Both the position numbers and the translations under genes were made by a program. DNA of 64,000 bases, taken from Sphingomonas jejuensis. GTDB taxonomy: Bacteria > Pseudomonadota > Alphaproteobacteria > Sphingomonadales > Sphingomonadaceae. Shown piece after piece: positions 36,739 through 46,614 of this stretch; the first letter of the stretch is position 1, and each line of letters begins with the position of its first letter. The notes beneath the pieces were generated by a model that searched no databases, was not told the DNA's origin, and saw only the letters and a list, made by a program, of their open reading frames with translations. The DNA lies in assembly GCF_011927695.1 (NCBI RefSeq), contig NZ_JAATJE010000001.1, positions 1,364,001 through 1,428,000 of the forward strand, written 5' to 3'.

Positions 36739-39249
36739 ATGGATAACGAAGGATCGGGCCAACGCCGTCTCACTCTGCGTCGCATGGGTGGCAGCGACAT
36801 CGGCGCAAGGCTTGCGAGCATCTGGGCAAGCCGGTGGACCAAGGTGCTGGTCGTGCTGCTTGCACTCGCCGCGGCCGCTTACGGCACGATCCTTTACGTC
36901 TTCGCACGCGACCTTCCCTCCGTGGAGAGCCTGCGCGCCTATGAACCCGCTTTGCCGACCACCATCCGCTCGATCGACGGCACTCCCATCCGCGATTTCG
37001 CACGGGAACGACGGGTGGAGCTCAGCTTCGCCGAATACCCCCGCCCCCTCATCAATGCATTCCTGGCTGCCGAGGATCGCACCTTCTTCACTCATGGCGG
37101 GCTCGACTATCCCGGCATTGCCGCGGCCATCATCAACAACCTGCGGAGCGACGATCGGCCGGTCGGGGCATCCACGATCACGCAGCAGGTCGCCCGCAAC
37201 CTCCTCCTGACCAACGAGGTCAGCTACGTTCGGAAGGTGCGGGAGGCGATCCTCGCGTACCGGATGGAGGATGCGCTCACCAAGGAGCAGATCCTCGAGC
37301 TCTACCTCAACCAGATATTCCTCGGTCGAAATGCCTATGGCGTTCAGGCTGCCGCGCGAGCCTATTTTGATAAGGACGTCGCTCAGCTCTCGCTGGCGCA
37401 GATGGCCTATCTGGCGATCCTGCCAAAGGCGCCTTCCGGCAACTACAGTGCGGAGCGGAACCCCGACCGGGCCATCGCGCGACGCAACTGGGTCTTGGGC
37501 CAGATGGCCGAGAACGGCTTGGCCTCGCAGGCTGCCGTGGCCGCGGCGCGTGCCGAACCGCTCGGCATCGTCCCCAATCCTGGCAACCGCTTCGCCACCC
37601 AGCCGAACGGCGGCTATTTCCTCGAAGAGGTTCGTCGCCAATTGCTCGGCCGGTACGGCGAGAACGCTGAGGACGGACCCAACAGCCTTTATGCCGGCGG
37701 CCTCTGGGTGCGGACATCCTTCGATCCCCGGTTGCAGGATCTCGCCGCAGATGCGCTCCGCGACGGGCTGATGCGGTTCGACCGGGGTCGCGGCTGGCAC
37801 GGCGCCGTCGCGACGCTGGATCCCGGGGAGGGTTGGGCCGCCCGATTGCGCGCTGCGGGTCTTGGAACCCTTGGCTACGACGACTGGCGCGCGGCCGTCG
37901 TCTTGGAAAAGAGCGGCTCCTCGGCCTCGATCGGGTTCGCGGACGGCAACACGTCGCAATTGATTGCTGCCAATGCATCGCTCCCACGGCGCGAAGGCGG
38001 GACTGCATTTTCAGCTCTTGAGCCGGGCGATGTCATCCCCGTGAAGCGCGAAGGAAGCGCTTGGACCTTACGCAACGTTCCTCAGGTTTCGGGCGGAATG
38101 GTCGTGCAGGATCCGCATAGTGGGCGGGTGATGGCGGTTCAGGGAGGATTTGACCAGCGCCTGCGGAGCTTCAACAACGCCACCCAGGCGATGCGGCAGC
38201 CCGGCTCCACCATCAAACCGTTCGTCTACGCCGCGGCCCTGGATCATGGCATGACGCCCGCGTCGATCATCGTGGACGGGCCATTCTGCGTTTATCAATC
38301 GGCAGCGCTGGGCAACAAGTGCTTCCGGAACTTCGGTAACGCGCGGGGCGCGGGACCGCAGACGATGCGCTGGGGGGTTGAACAGTCCCGCAACCTGATG
38401 ACGGTCCGAGCCGCGTCGCAAACCGGCATGCAGAACGTCGTTCGCACCATCAGCCGCGTCGGCATCGGTGACTACTCACCCTATCTGTCCGTTGCGCTGG
38501 GGGCGGGCGACACCACCGTTCTTAAGCTTACGAACGCCTATTCAACACTGGTGAACCTTGGCCGACAAACGAGGCCGACCCTTGTTGACTCAGTGCAGGA
38601 CCGTCACGGCAAAGCGATCTACCGCGCCGATGCTCGCCCATGCGACCGGTGCAACGCGCCCGATTGGGACGGCCGCGCCATGCCGCGCCCGCCCCTTCCT
38701 GGCCGACAGGTCATGGATGCGATGACTGCTTATCAAGTCGTCCACATCCTGGAAGGAGTGGTCCAGCGAGGCACCGCGACCACTTTGCGGGACCTTGGCC
38801 GGCCCCTGTTCGGGAAGACGGGCACTTCGTCCGGTCCAACCAACGTCTGGTTCGTCGGCGGCTCTCCCGACATCGTGGCGGGTCTTTACATCGGCTACGA
38901 CACGCCGCGTTCGCTTGGCGGCGCGGCACAGGGTGGCACGATTGCCGCCCCGATCTTCAAGCAGTTCGCGCGCGGTGCGTTCGAGAATATGCCTGTGGTT
39001 CCGTTCCGGGCGCCGGCCGGTATCCGGATGGTGCGCATCGATCGGCGATCCGGCCGGCGGGTCTATGGCGGTTGGCCGACGGACGATCCGCGTGCGTCCA
39101 TCATCTGGGAAGCTTTCAAGCCCGAGAGCGAGCCTCGTAGATCGATCCGGCGCGAGGAGATCGTAGCGCCGGCCGCGACCGCTCCCGCCGCCATCCGGCA
39201 GCGTCGTGGCGATGCTGACTTCCTGGACCGCCAAGGCGGCATCTACTGA
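36739..39249 (+). CDS. mrcA: Penicillin-binding protein 1A
   Basis: An 836-residue bifunctional peptidoglycan synthase. One membrane anchor lies near residues 35-57. The GT51 glycosyltransferase domain carries AAEDRTFFTHGG near residue 112 and QQVARNLLL. The transpeptidase domain has the active-site QPGSTIKPF near 490, SRN in VEQSRNLMT and KTGTSSG near 692. An OB-like insert lies between them. It polymerises and cross-links glycan strands in the periplasm. Codon use shifts here: third positions are less GC-rich than in the genes to the left. Confidence 0.95.
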   Translation: MDNEGSGQRRLTLRRMGGSDIGARLASIWASRWTKVLVVLLALAAAAYGTILYVFARDLPSVESLRAYEPALPTTIRSIDGTPIRDFARERRVELSFAEYPRPLINAFLAAEDRTFFTHGGLDYPGIAAAIINNLRSDDRPVGASTITQQVARNLLLTNEVSYVRKVREAILAYRMEDALTKEQILELYLNQIFLGRNAYGVQAAARAYFDKDVAQLSLAQMAYLAILPKAPSGNYSAERNPDRAIARRNWVLGQMAENGLASQAAVAAARAEPLGIVPNPGNRFATQPNGGYFLEEVRRQLLGRYGENAEDGPNSLYAGGLWVRTSFDPRLQDLAADALRDGLMRFDRGRGWHGAVATLDPGEGWAARLRAAGLGTLGYDDWRAAVVLEKSGSSASIGFADGNTSQLIAANASLPRREGGTAFSALEPGDVIPVKREGSAWTLRNVPQVSGGMVVQDPHSGRVMAVQGGFDQRLRSFNNATQAMRQPGSTIKPFVYAAALDHGMTPASIIVDGPFCVYQSAALGNKCFRNFGNARGAGPQTMRWGVEQSRNLMTVRAASQTGMQNVVRTISRVGIGDYSPYLSVALGAGDTTVLKLTNAYSTLVNLGRQTRPTLVDSVQDRHGKAIYRADARPCDRCNAPDWDGRAMPRPPLPGRQVMDAMTAYQVVHILEGVVQRGTATTLRDLGRPLFGKTGTSSGPTNVWFVGGSPDIVAGLYIGYDTPRSLGGAAQGGTIAAPIFKQFARGAFENMPVVPFRAPAGIRMVRIDRRSGRRVYGGWPTDDPRASIIWEAFKPESEPRRSIRREEIVAPAATAPAAIRQRRGDADFLDRQGGIY

Positions 39250-39360
39250 GCCACCTGTCCTGCTGGCACCGATCCAGCGCTTCCTTGCCAAGCGAAGCGT
39301 TCGGCGCCTAAGGACCTCGAGCATTCAGCATCCGCTCACGCCGGCGGAGCTTGTCCGGAG

Positions 39361-40494
39361 ATGTCCATGCGCGCTGAAGCGCAAGCCTACGCCGACCAGA
39401 TCAACAAGAATCTAAGTCTGCTGCGCGGCTTCCTCGACTGGGATCGTGCATTGAAGCGCCTCGAAGAGCTCAATGCGCGGGTGGAGGACAGCGATCTCTG
39501 GAACGATCCGAAAGCCGCGCAGGAGGTCATGCGCGAACGGCGGCGCCTTGATGACGCGATTGGCGCGACCCGCGCGATCGAGTCCGAACTAGCGGACACC
39601 GCCGAATTGATCGACATGGCGGAAGCCGAGGGCGACGAGGCCTTGGCGCTGGACGGCGTGGCCGCACTCCAAGCGCTTGCCGAGCGATCGGAAACGGACA
39701 AGGTGACGGCGCTTCTGGCCGGTGAGGCCGATGCGAACGACACCTATGTCGAGGTTAATGCGGGCGCCGGCGGCACGGAGAGCCAGGATTGGGCTGGCAT
39801 GCTCAGCCGCATGTACACGCGCTGGGCCGAGCGGCGCGGAATGAAGGTGGAGATCATCGACAGCCATTCCGGTGAACAGGCGGGGCTTAAGTCAGCCACT
39901 CTCCTCCTGAAGGGGGAGAACGCCTATGGCTATGCCAAGACCGAAAGCGGCGTTCACCGGCTTGTTCGCATCAGCCCTTATGACTCGGCGGCTCGACGGC
40001 ATACGAGTTTTGCCAGCGTCTGGGTGTACCCGGTCGTTGACGAAAACATCGACATCGAGATCGTCGACAGCGATCTGCGGATCGACACCTATCGTGCCTC
40101 AGGCGCGGGAGGACAGCACATCAACACCACCGACTCGGCCGTTCGTATTACTCACATGCCGACCGGGATCGTGGTTCAATGCCAGAACCAGCGTTCCCAG
40201 CATAAGAACCGGGCTGAGGCCATGAACCAGCTTCGTGCTCGCCTTTACGAAGCAGAGTTGCAGCGCCGCGAGCAGGAAGCCAATGCGACGGCAGCCAACA
40301 AGACCGACATCGGATGGGGCCATCAGATCAGGTCCTATGTTCTTCAGCCTTACCAGCTTGTGAAGGACCTTCGGACCGGCGTTACGTCGACCAGCCCGAG
40401 CGATGTCCTTGACGGAGATTTGGATCGCTTCATGTCCGCCGCCCTCTCGCAGCGTGTGACGGGTGAGCGGGTCGATGTCGATGATGTCGATTAG
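39361..40494 (+). CDS. prfB: Peptide chain release factor 2
   Basis: A 377-residue class I release factor. The catalytic GGQ loop is [20 protein letters not shown] near residue 245. The stop-codon reading motif is SPY ([15 protein letters not shown]), not the SPF of E. coli RF2. The coding sequence is continuous from ATG 39361, without the in-frame UGA and +1 frameshift that autoregulate many bacterial prfB genes. It releases the nascent chain at UGA and UAA. Its last codons overlap the start of the next gene. Confidence 0.95.
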   Translation: MSMRAEAQAYADQINKNLSLLRGFLDWDRALKRLEELNARVEDSDLWNDPKAAQEVMRERRRLDDAIGATRAIESELADTAELIDMAEAEGDEALALDGVAALQALAERSETDKVTALLAGEADANDTYVEVNAGAGGTESQDWAGMLSRMYTRWAERRGMKVEIIDSHSGEQAGLKSATLLLKGENAYGYAKTESGVHRLVRISPYDSAARRHTSFASVWVYPVVDENIDIEIVDSDLRIDTYRASGAGGQHINTTDSAVRITHMPTGIVVQCQNQRSQHKNRAEAMNQLRARLYEAELQRREQEANATAANKTDIGWGHQIRSYVLQPYQLVKDLRTGVTSTSPSDVLDGDLDRFMSAALSQRVTGERVDVDDVD

Positions 40495-41212
40495 GCTCGC
40501 TGCCTGCCTGGCCTTGGCGTTCCAACTGGCCGGGTGCCAGGCGCCATCTACCGCACAGGACACGGCTGCGACGAAGGTCGGACCCTTCCCTCCTGCCGAC
40601 CGCCCGGTGGCATCGATCATCTCGAGCCGCTGGTCGGATGAGGAATCGCGCGATCGCCTCAACGAAGCGGACGAGGTGATGAACAGAGCGGGTATTTCTC
40701 CCGGTATGACTGTCGCCGACATCGGCGCCGGGGAAGGTTATTACACCATACGCCTTGCCCAGCGTGTCGGGCCGGACGGTCGCGTGCTCGCGCAAGACGT
40801 CGTTCCGGAGGTTCGCGACGCCCTGGCGGAACGTGTTAACCGCGAGCGGCTCGATAATGTCAGCGTCAAATTGGGGGCACCCGATGATCCGGGCCTGCCG
40901 CCCGCAAGCTTCGATCGCGTCCTTCTGGTTCACATGTACCACGAGATCGAAGAGCCTTACGCGTTTCTATGGCATCTTCGCCCTGCCCTCAGATCTGGCG
41001 GCCAGGTCATCGTGGTCGATGCAAACCGACCGACCGCTCAGCATGGGACGCCCCCCGCTCTCCTCGCCTGCGAATTCGCTGCTGTCGGCTATGCTCAGAC
41101 GGCTCTTCGCCCGATGCCGAATGCAGGTGGCTACTTCGCAGTCTTTGAGGCCCGGGGGCCGCGGCCTGAGCCTGACAGCATTGTCGGCTGCCGAATGGCG
41201 GCCAACGGCTAA
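40475..41212 (+). CDS. Exported methyltransferase-like lipoprotein
   Basis: About 245 residues. The N-terminus is a lipoprotein signal ([15 protein letters not shown], lipobox AGC). The body is a class I SAM-methyltransferase fold with [20 protein letters not shown] near residue 85 and a strand-4 region [16 protein letters not shown]. Export of a SAM-binding fold is odd, because SAM is cytoplasmic; similar exported proteins occur in other proteobacteria with unknown function. Several starts are possible (ATG 40475, 40481, 40484); all give the same signal and overlap the prfB end. Confidence 0.78.
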   Translation: MSMMSIRLAACLALAFQLAGCQAPSTAQDTAATKVGPFPPADRPVASIISSRWSDEESRDRLNEADEVMNRAGISPGMTVADIGAGEGYYTIRLAQRVGPDGRVLAQDVVPEVRDALAERVNRERLDNVSVKLGAPDDPGLPPASFDRVLLVHMYHEIEEPYAFLWHLRPALRSGGQVIVVDANRPTAQHGTPPALLACEFAAVGYAQTALRPMPNAGGYFAVFEARGPRPEPDSIVGCRMAANG

Positions 41213-41218
41213 GATCCG

Positions 41219-41611
41219 TCAGATCAGGTTCAGCGCTCGAAAGCTCGTGCAAGCCTCCTGCGAGAAGACGAGATGGTCGATCAACCTGATGTCTGCTTGT
41301 CGCGTCAACCGGGCGAGATCGCGAGTCGTCCGAAGGTCCGTAGTGCTCGGCCTTTCGCAGCCGGCAGGATGATTGTGCGCGATCAGCAGCCGACGGCTGC
41401 CGATCCTGAGCGCATCTTTCAGGATAGCAGACGCAGGGAGCGGCACATGCCTTGCGTTAGAACCGTGGTGGACCCGGAGAGAAAGCAATTTATATGCGTG
41501 ATCCATGTGGGCCACCGCGACGCATTCCACCTCCGATCGCGGCAGGATCTCGCGAAGGATTTTGGTAGCGAGATCGACTTGCTCGATTGGATGGCCGCTC
41601 AAGTCGCTCAT
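41219..41611 (-). CDS. Stand-alone RadC-type JAB domain protein
   Basis: A 130-residue protein consisting only of the JAB/MPN domain of the RadC family. The metal motif LIAHNHPAGCERPSTTDLRTTRDL (HxH...S..D; near residues 78-92) is complete. The helix-hairpin-helix N-terminal half of full RadC proteins is absent. RadC-like JAB proteins are thought to be metal-dependent hydrolases linked to DNA maintenance or mobile elements, but the activity is not known. It runs opposite to its neighbours, converging on the lipoprotein gene. Confidence 0.85.
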   Translation of the reverse strand: MSDLSGHPIEQVDLATKILREILPRSEVECVAVAHMDHAYKLLSLRVHHGSNARHVPLPASAILKDALRIGSRRLLIAHNHPAGCERPSTTDLRTTRDLARLTRQADIRLIDHLVFSQEACTSFRALNLI

Positions 41612-41631
41612 GTCGCCAAGATGAGGCCGCT

Positions 41632-41721
41632 ATGAAAATCAGTCGCGTCAAGACGACTCCAAAACGGCGTGTGTCCAATCCGAACCGGATAAGCCGTCGG
41701 CGAACAACAATGCGCGGCTGA
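41632..41721 (+). CDS. Possible 29-residue basic peptide upstream of thyA
   Basis: ATG 41632, preceded by GAGG five bases upstream, opens a 29-codon frame ending 16 bp before thyA. The peptide ([16 protein letters not shown] and on) is about one third Lys and Arg. No family is recognised. It could be a thyA leader peptide or chance. Confidence 0.25.
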   Translation: MKISRVKTTPKRRVSNPNRISRRRTTMRG

Positions 41722-41737
41722 GGCAGAGCGAGGAACG

Positions 41738-42532
41738 ATGCGATCTTATCTAGACCTGCTCCAGCGTATCCTGAACGAAGGTGATAAGCGGGAAGATCGG
41801 ACCGGCGTCGGGACGCTGTCTCTGTTCGGAGAGCGGCTGCGCTTCGATCTCTCCACCGGCTTCCCTTTGGTCACCACCAAACGCGTGCATCTGCGTTCGA
41901 TCATCATCGAGCTTCTTTGGTTTCTCCGGGGCGAAACCAACGTTGCCTGGTTGCACGAGAACCGGGTGACGATCTGGGACGAGTGGGCCGATAGCGACGG
42001 TAATCTTGGACCGGTTTACGGCAAGCAATGGCGATCCTGGGCCGGGTCTAAAGGTCGCAACCATGATCAGGTGGCTGAACTCGTCTCGCTTATTCGCAAG
42101 GATCCTTATTCCAGGCGCCAGATCGTCAGCGCGTGGAATCCTGGAGATCTTCATGCCATGGCACTCGCCCCGTGTCACATGATGTTCCAGACTTATGTCG
42201 CGAACAATCGGCTTAGTCTTCAGATCTATCAACGCTCTGCAGACATGTTCCTTGGCGTACCGTTCAACATCGCAAGCTACGCGCTTTTAACCCACATGCT
42301 CGCCCAGCAGGCTGACCTTAGTCCCGGGGACCTGATTTGGGTCGGGGGGGATTGCCATATCTACCTGAACCACCTTGATCAGGTTCAGGAGCAACTGGGA
42401 CGTGAGCCCCGCGCTCTTCCCCAGCTAAAGATCCTTCGCCGGCCGGATAGCATCGATGATTATCGGCTCAATGACTTCGAAGTCACTGGGTATGAGCCTC
42501 ATCCCTCGATCAAAGCGCCCGTCGCGGTATGA
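41738..42532 (+). CDS. thyA: Thymidylate synthase
   Basis: A 264-residue ThyA that methylates dUMP to dTMP with methylene-tetrahydrofolate. The opening [23 protein letters not shown]-type sequence, the catalytic cysteine in [12 protein letters not shown] near residue 146, the dUMP-binding [21 protein letters not shown] and the C-terminal [13 protein letters not shown] are all standard. GAGGAA precedes ATG 41738. It overlaps folA by four bases (ATGA), the classic pairing since ThyA produces the dihydrofolate that FolA reduces. Confidence 0.97.
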   Translation: MRSYLDLLQRILNEGDKREDRTGVGTLSLFGERLRFDLSTGFPLVTTKRVHLRSIIIELLWFLRGETNVAWLHENRVTIWDEWADSDGNLGPVYGKQWRSWAGSKGRNHDQVAELVSLIRKDPYSRRQIVSAWNPGDLHAMALAPCHMMFQTYVANNRLSLQIYQRSADMFLGVPFNIASYALLTHMLAQQADLSPGDLIWVGGDCHIYLNHLDQVQEQLGREPRALPQLKILRRPDSIDDYRLNDFEVTGYEPHPSIKAPVAV

Positions 42533-42990
42533 AGCGCGAGATCGTCTTGATCGTCGCTCGTGCGTCCAACGGCGTCATCGGTCGGGATGGCGACCTTCCC
42601 TGGCACATTCCGGAGGATCTCAGGCATTTCAAGGCACTCACGGTGGGAACGCCCATGATCATGGGTCGCAAGACATTCGACAGCTTGCCGGGACTGCTTC
42701 CGGGCCGGCGACACATTGTCATTACCCGGAACGCCACCTGGTTTGCTGAGGGGGCTGAAGTCGCCCCATCCCTTGAGGACGCCATGAGCATGGCGGGTTC
42801 AGGAACCATCTCCATCATTGGCGGAGCGGAGATCTTTCAGCTTGCCTTGCCCTATGCAGACCGCATTGAGCTGACTGAAGTTCACGTCGCGCCAGCCGGG
42901 GACACAGTCCTACCACCCTTCGACGGCTGGGCGGAGGTCGCACGGTCTCCCCACGCCGGCTTCGACTTCGTCACGCTTCGACGCGGCTGA
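42529..42990 (+). CDS. folA: Dihydrofolate reductase
   Basis: A 153-residue DHFR reducing dihydrofolate to tetrahydrofolate with NADPH. Recognised by [34 protein letters not shown] at the N-terminus (catalytic Asp/Glu region near residue 28), the cofactor-binding [11 protein letters not shown] and [17 protein letters not shown] near 100. It is translated behind thyA through an ATGA overlap. It converges on dxs with 24 bp between stops. Confidence 0.96.
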   Translation: MKREIVLIVARASNGVIGRDGDLPWHIPEDLRHFKALTVGTPMIMGRKTFDSLPGLLPGRRHIVITRNATWFAEGAEVAPSLEDAMSMAGSGTISIIGGAEIFQLALPYADRIELTEVHVAPAGDTVLPPFDGWAEVARSPHAGFDFVTLRRG

Positions 42991-43014
42991 CACCCGGCAA
43001 GCCGGCGTTACCAA

Positions 43015-44940
43015 TCAGGCGCGTGCACCCTCAAATGCGCCAACACTGTTCTTGCGTAGGGCCGTTTCCACCGTTCGGACGATCGCATCCGCGTCGAGCC
43101 CAGCGTCCGCATACTGCTTCTCGGGCTTGTCCTGATCCTGGAAGACATCCGGAAGTCGCAAGGTCCGCAACTTCAATCCAGCATCAATCAACCCCTCGTC
43201 GCTGGCAAGCGTCAGGACATGTGCGCCGAGGCCACCAATGGAGCCCTCCTCAATGGTGACCGCGACTTCGTGGGTTGTCAGAAGCCGGCGGATCAGTGTC
43301 TCGTCCAGCGGCTTTGCAAACCTCAGGTCGGCCACCGTAGTCGAAAGCCCCTGCGCCTCCAGACGATCGGCTGCCTTCAGCGCCTCCTCGAGCCGCGTTC
43401 CAAGCGAGAGGATGGCGACCGTCTTGCCCTGGCGCACCACTCGACCTCGACCAATCTCCAGACGCTCCGGCGCGCTCGGCAGCGCAATGCCCGTGCCGTT
43501 GCCGCGCGGGTATCGAACCGCGATCGGTCCGGTATCGTGGAGGGCGCAGGTATGTACCATGTGGACCAGTTCGGCCTCATTCGCTGCCGCCATGACGACG
43601 AAATTTGGCAGGGTAGCCAGATAGGTTACGTCGAAGCTTCCTGCGTGGGTGCTGCCGTCGGCGCCGACCAGCCCGGCGCGGTCAATCGCAAAACGCACCG
43701 GCAGGTTCTGGATCGCGACATCGTGCACGACTTGGTCGTAGGCGCGCTGGAGAAAGGTCGAGTAGATCGCGCAGAACGGCCGCATACCTTGTGCCGCCAG
43801 CCCGGCTGCAAAGGTCACGGCATGCTGCTCCGCAATGCCGACATCGAAGAAGCGATCCGGGAAAGCTGACTGGAACTTATCGAGTCCGGTGCCTGACGGC
43901 ATTGCCGCAGTGATCGCGCAAATCGTCTCGTCCCGCTCTCCCTCGCTGCGCAAAGCATCGGCGAAGACGCTTGTGTAGCTCGGCGGTCCGGGCGGCGCCT
44001 TTGCCTGCACGCCCGAGACCACATCGAACTTCTGCACGCCGTGGTACTTGTCGGCTGCCGCTTCGGCTGGCGCATAGCCCTTGCCCTTCTTCGTCACAAC
44101 ATGGATCAGGCAGGGCCCTTCCGCCGCGTCTCGAACATTCTCGAGAACGGGGATGAGATGGTCTAGGTTATGTCCGTCGATTGGCCCGACATAGTAGAAG
44201 CCAAGCTCTTCGAACAAGGTCCCGCCCATCGTCATGCCGCGGGCGAACTCGTCGGTCTTCCTTGCCGCCGAATGAAGTGGCCGCGGCAAACGACGCGCAA
44301 GCTTCCTCAGCATGTCACGTAGACCAAGGAACTCGCGGCTCGAGACGATCCGCGACAGATAGGCCGACAATCCCCCGACAGGCGGCGCGATGGACATGTC
44401 ATTGTCGTTCAGAATCACCACGAGGCGATTGCCGGCGGCCTCAGCGTTGTTCATCGCTTCATAGGCCATGCCCGCGGACATAGCGCCATCTCCGATCACC
44501 GCGATCGCCTTCCCCGGAGCGCCGGACAACTTGTTGGCTGTGGCGAAGCCCAGCGCTGCCGAAATGGACGTCGAACTATGAGCCGCGCCGAACGGGTCAT
44601 ACTCGCTTTCGCTGCGCTTGGTGAAGCCGCTGAGGCCGCCACCTTGGCGCAGTGTCCGGATTCGGTCGCGTCGACCGGTCAGGATCTTGTGCGGATAGCA
44701 CTGGTGCCCGACGTCCCAGATCAGTCGATCCCGGGGCGTGTCAAACACGCGATGAATCGCGACACTCAACTCGACCACGCCGAGACCGGAGCCGAGATGC
44801 CCTCCCGTGACGCCGACGGCGGAGATCATCTCCTGCCGCAACTCATCGGCAAGCTGCCGTAGGTCCTCAATCGGCAATTCCCGCAGATCCGCGGGGACGT
44901 TCACGCGGTCGAGCACCGGCGTGGAAAAATCGTGAGACAT
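43015..44940 (-). CDS. dxs: 1-deoxy-D-xylulose-5-phosphate synthase
   Basis: A 641-residue thiamine-diphosphate enzyme that condenses pyruvate and glyceraldehyde 3-phosphate, the first step of the MEP isoprenoid pathway. Signatures are [15 protein letters not shown] near residue 80, the ThDP/Mg motif [19 protein letters not shown] near 150, [12 protein letters not shown] and the catalytic Glu in [16 protein letters not shown] near 370. It may supply ubiquinone and carotenoid synthesis. The start is ATG 44940, with 39 bp to the stop of the Fur-like gene. Confidence 0.96.
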   Translation of the reverse strand: MSHDFSTPVLDRVNVPADLRELPIEDLRQLADELRQEMISAVGVTGGHLGSGLGVVELSVAIHRVFDTPRDRLIWDVGHQCYPHKILTGRRDRIRTLRQGGGLSGFTKRSESEYDPFGAAHSSTSISAALGFATANKLSGAPGKAIAVIGDGAMSAGMAYEAMNNAEAAGNRLVVILNDNDMSIAPPVGGLSAYLSRIVSSREFLGLRDMLRKLARRLPRPLHSAARKTDEFARGMTMGGTLFEELGFYYVGPIDGHNLDHLIPVLENVRDAAEGPCLIHVVTKKGKGYAPAEAAADKYHGVQKFDVVSGVQAKAPPGPPSYTSVFADALRSEGERDETICAITAAMPSGTGLDKFQSAFPDRFFDVGIAEQHAVTFAAGLAAQGMRPFCAIYSTFLQRAYDQVVHDVAIQNLPVRFAIDRAGLVGADGSTHAGSFDVTYLATLPNFVVMAAANEAELVHMVHTCALHDTGPIAVRYPRGNGTGIALPSAPERLEIGRGRVVRQGKTVAILSLGTRLEEALKAADRLEAQGLSTTVADLRFAKPLDETLIRRLLTTHEVAVTIEEGSIGGLGAHVLTLASDEGLIDAGLKLRTLRLPDVFQDQDKPEKQYADAGLDADAIVRTVETALRKNSVGAFEGARA

Positions 44941-44979
44941 GCCCCTGCTTAACGCACAACAAGGATTGTGTCGATCAGA

Positions 44980-45459
44980 CTACGGTCGCTCGATGGAACA
45001 AGAGCTGCATCGGCCCCGCACCTCCAGGACAGGGCGGACTGGCTCAAACCCTGACTGTCGCGCTGCTGCGCGCAGGGCCTCCGACAAATGGTCGTCGTCG
45101 ACGTGGGTCGTTGCTCCGCATGCGTCGCAGATCAGAAAAATGCAGTCATGGCTGCATGCCGGATGATCATTGACCAAGTAGGCGTTGGCGCTCTCGACTC
45201 GGCGGACCAGGTTGGCCGAACTGAACAGGTCGAGAATCCGATAGATGCTGTTGGCCGCGATCCGCCGCCCTTCCTTCGCGGAAAGTGCTTCGGCGATGTC
45301 GTAGGCTGAAGCCGGGCGATCGAACGCGGCCAGAGAATCGAACACCGCCGCGCGCATGCTCGTCCACTGCTCTCCGCGTCCTTGCATCACCGTGCGCGCA
45401 GCATTTGCGAGCTCAACTCCTGCCATCTGAACATGATCGTGGTTAGCCATTTCTGACAT
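44980..45459 (-). CDS. Fur-family transcriptional regulator (Zur-like)
   Basis: About 159 residues from ATG 45459 (MSEMANHDHVQM); ATG 45450, 45477 or 45489 are alternatives, and none has a clear ribosome-binding motif. A winged helix (residues 30-95: AVFDSLAAFDRPASAYDIAEAL, ANSIYRILDLF) precedes a metal-binding dimerisation domain with CDACG and CSSC, a structural zinc site, plus a His/Asp-rich stretch (HPACSHDC, THVDDDH). The pattern is closer to the zinc regulator Zur than to Fur, but the metal cannot be assigned by eye. It is divergent from ctaA. Confidence 0.85.
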   Translation of the reverse strand: MSEMANHDHVQMAGVELANAARTVMQGRGEQWTSMRAAVFDSLAAFDRPASAYDIAEALSAKEGRRIAANSIYRILDLFSSANLVRRVESANAYLVNDHPACSHDCIFLICDACGATTHVDDDHLSEALRAAARQSGFEPVRPVLEVRGRCSSCSIERP

Positions 45460-45594
45460 GTAGGCCGGGGGAGTCATTTGGAAAAGCATGCTCGAAGTTT
45501 TAGCTACTTCCCCGCACTATGTCCGATGCACCCTGGGCATGCTGCCGCCTTCATATGCTTGGCTCCCGATCGAGGCCATGGCATAGCGCGCCGC

Positions 45595-46614
45595 ATGTCG
45601 GATCGCCTTTCGGAAGCTGGCCTGGCTCGGCCGCTTCTCATCTCCAATTGGCTGCTTCTCGTCGCCGCCATCGTCTTTGTCATGGTGGTCGTTGGCGGAA
45701 TTACCCGCCTCACCGAATCCGGCTTGTCGATCACGGAATGGCAACCGGTCTCCGGCGCTGTTCCACCGCTGTCGGCGGAAAGCTGGGCGCGGGAGTTCGC
45801 GCTCTACCAACGCACCGTCGAGTATCAGACCGTCAACAGCGCGATGACCTTGGCCGAGTTCAAGGTCATCTACTTCTGGGAATATCTGCACCGCCTGATC
45901 GGCAGGATCATCGGCCTTGCCTTCGCGCTGCCCCTAATCTGGTTCTGGGTGCGCCGCGCGATCCCGGCGGGCTACAAGCCCCGCCTCCTGGCGCTGTTCG
46001 CCCTGGGAGGGCTTCAGGGTGCAATCGGATGGTGGATGGTGACGTCAGGCCTTTTCAGCGGCACGTCGGTCAGCCATCAGCGGCTGGCCGTCCACCTGGT
46101 GCTCGCCTTTATCATCTTTTCCGGATTGATCTGGACCGCGCTTGACCTGCGTCGCGGCCGGTCGCGCATGACAGGAGTGGCATGGTTCGCGGTGATCATG
46201 CTGTTCATCCAGATGATGCTGGGCGCCTTCGTCGCGGGACTGGATGCCGGTTATGCCTTTTCGAGCTGGCCACTGATGGGTGATGCGCTCTATCCCGCCG
46301 GTGCGACCTGGATTTCACCGGGATGGCGTAATTTCGTCGATAATCCGATCACCGTGCAGTTCGTCCATCGGTGGTGGGCGTTCGCTGCCGCCGGGGCGCT
46401 CGGCCTGCTCGCCATGCGGACGGCCAGGCGCGGTAATCGCGGTTGGCCGCGCATCATGTCCGGACTGCTTGTCGTTCAGATCCTGCTCGGGATCGCGACT
46501 CTCATAACAGGCGTGTCCTTGCACGTTGCCGTAACGCACCAGGCCGTGGCGCTTCTGCTGCTCGGATCGACGATTGCGACAGCGCATGTTCTGGGGCGGC
46601 CGCGCGCGGCATGA
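45595..46614 (+). CDS. ctaA: Haem A synthase (COX15/CtaA type)
   Basis: A 339-residue polytopic membrane protein that oxidises haem O to haem A for aa3/caa3 oxidases. The family start WLLLVAAIVFVMVVVGGITRLTESGLSITEW-type sequence, the conserved YFWEYLHRLIGRIIGL with histidine near residue 95, HQRLAVHLVLA and VHRWWAF with further haem-ligand histidines are seen. Eight hydrophobic segments fit the family. ATG 45595 gives the expected N-terminus; the frame is open 117 bp further upstream into the divergent regulator. It serves the caa3 oxidase operon near 24-29 kb. It overlaps the next gene by ATGA. Confidence 0.92.
   Translation: MSDRLSEAGLARPLLISNWLLLVAAIVFVMVVVGGITRLTESGLSITEWQPVSGAVPPLSAESWAREFALYQRTVEYQTVNSAMTLAEFKVIYFWEYLHRLIGRIIGLAFALPLIWFWVRRAIPAGYKPRLLALFALGGLQGAIGWWMVTSGLFSGTSVSHQRLAVHLVLAFIIFSGLIWTALDLRRGRSRMTGVAWFAVIMLFIQMMLGAFVAGLDAGYAFSSWPLMGDALYPAGATWISPGWRNFVDNPITVQFVHRWWAFAAAGALGLLAMRTARRGNRGWPRIMSGLLVVQILLGIATLITGVSLHVAVTHQAVALLLLGSTIATAHVLGRPRAA

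Noticed and set aside
39361-39460. Programmed +1 frameshift in prfB
   Set aside because: The frame is continuous from ATG 39361 and no in-frame TGA is present near codon 25.
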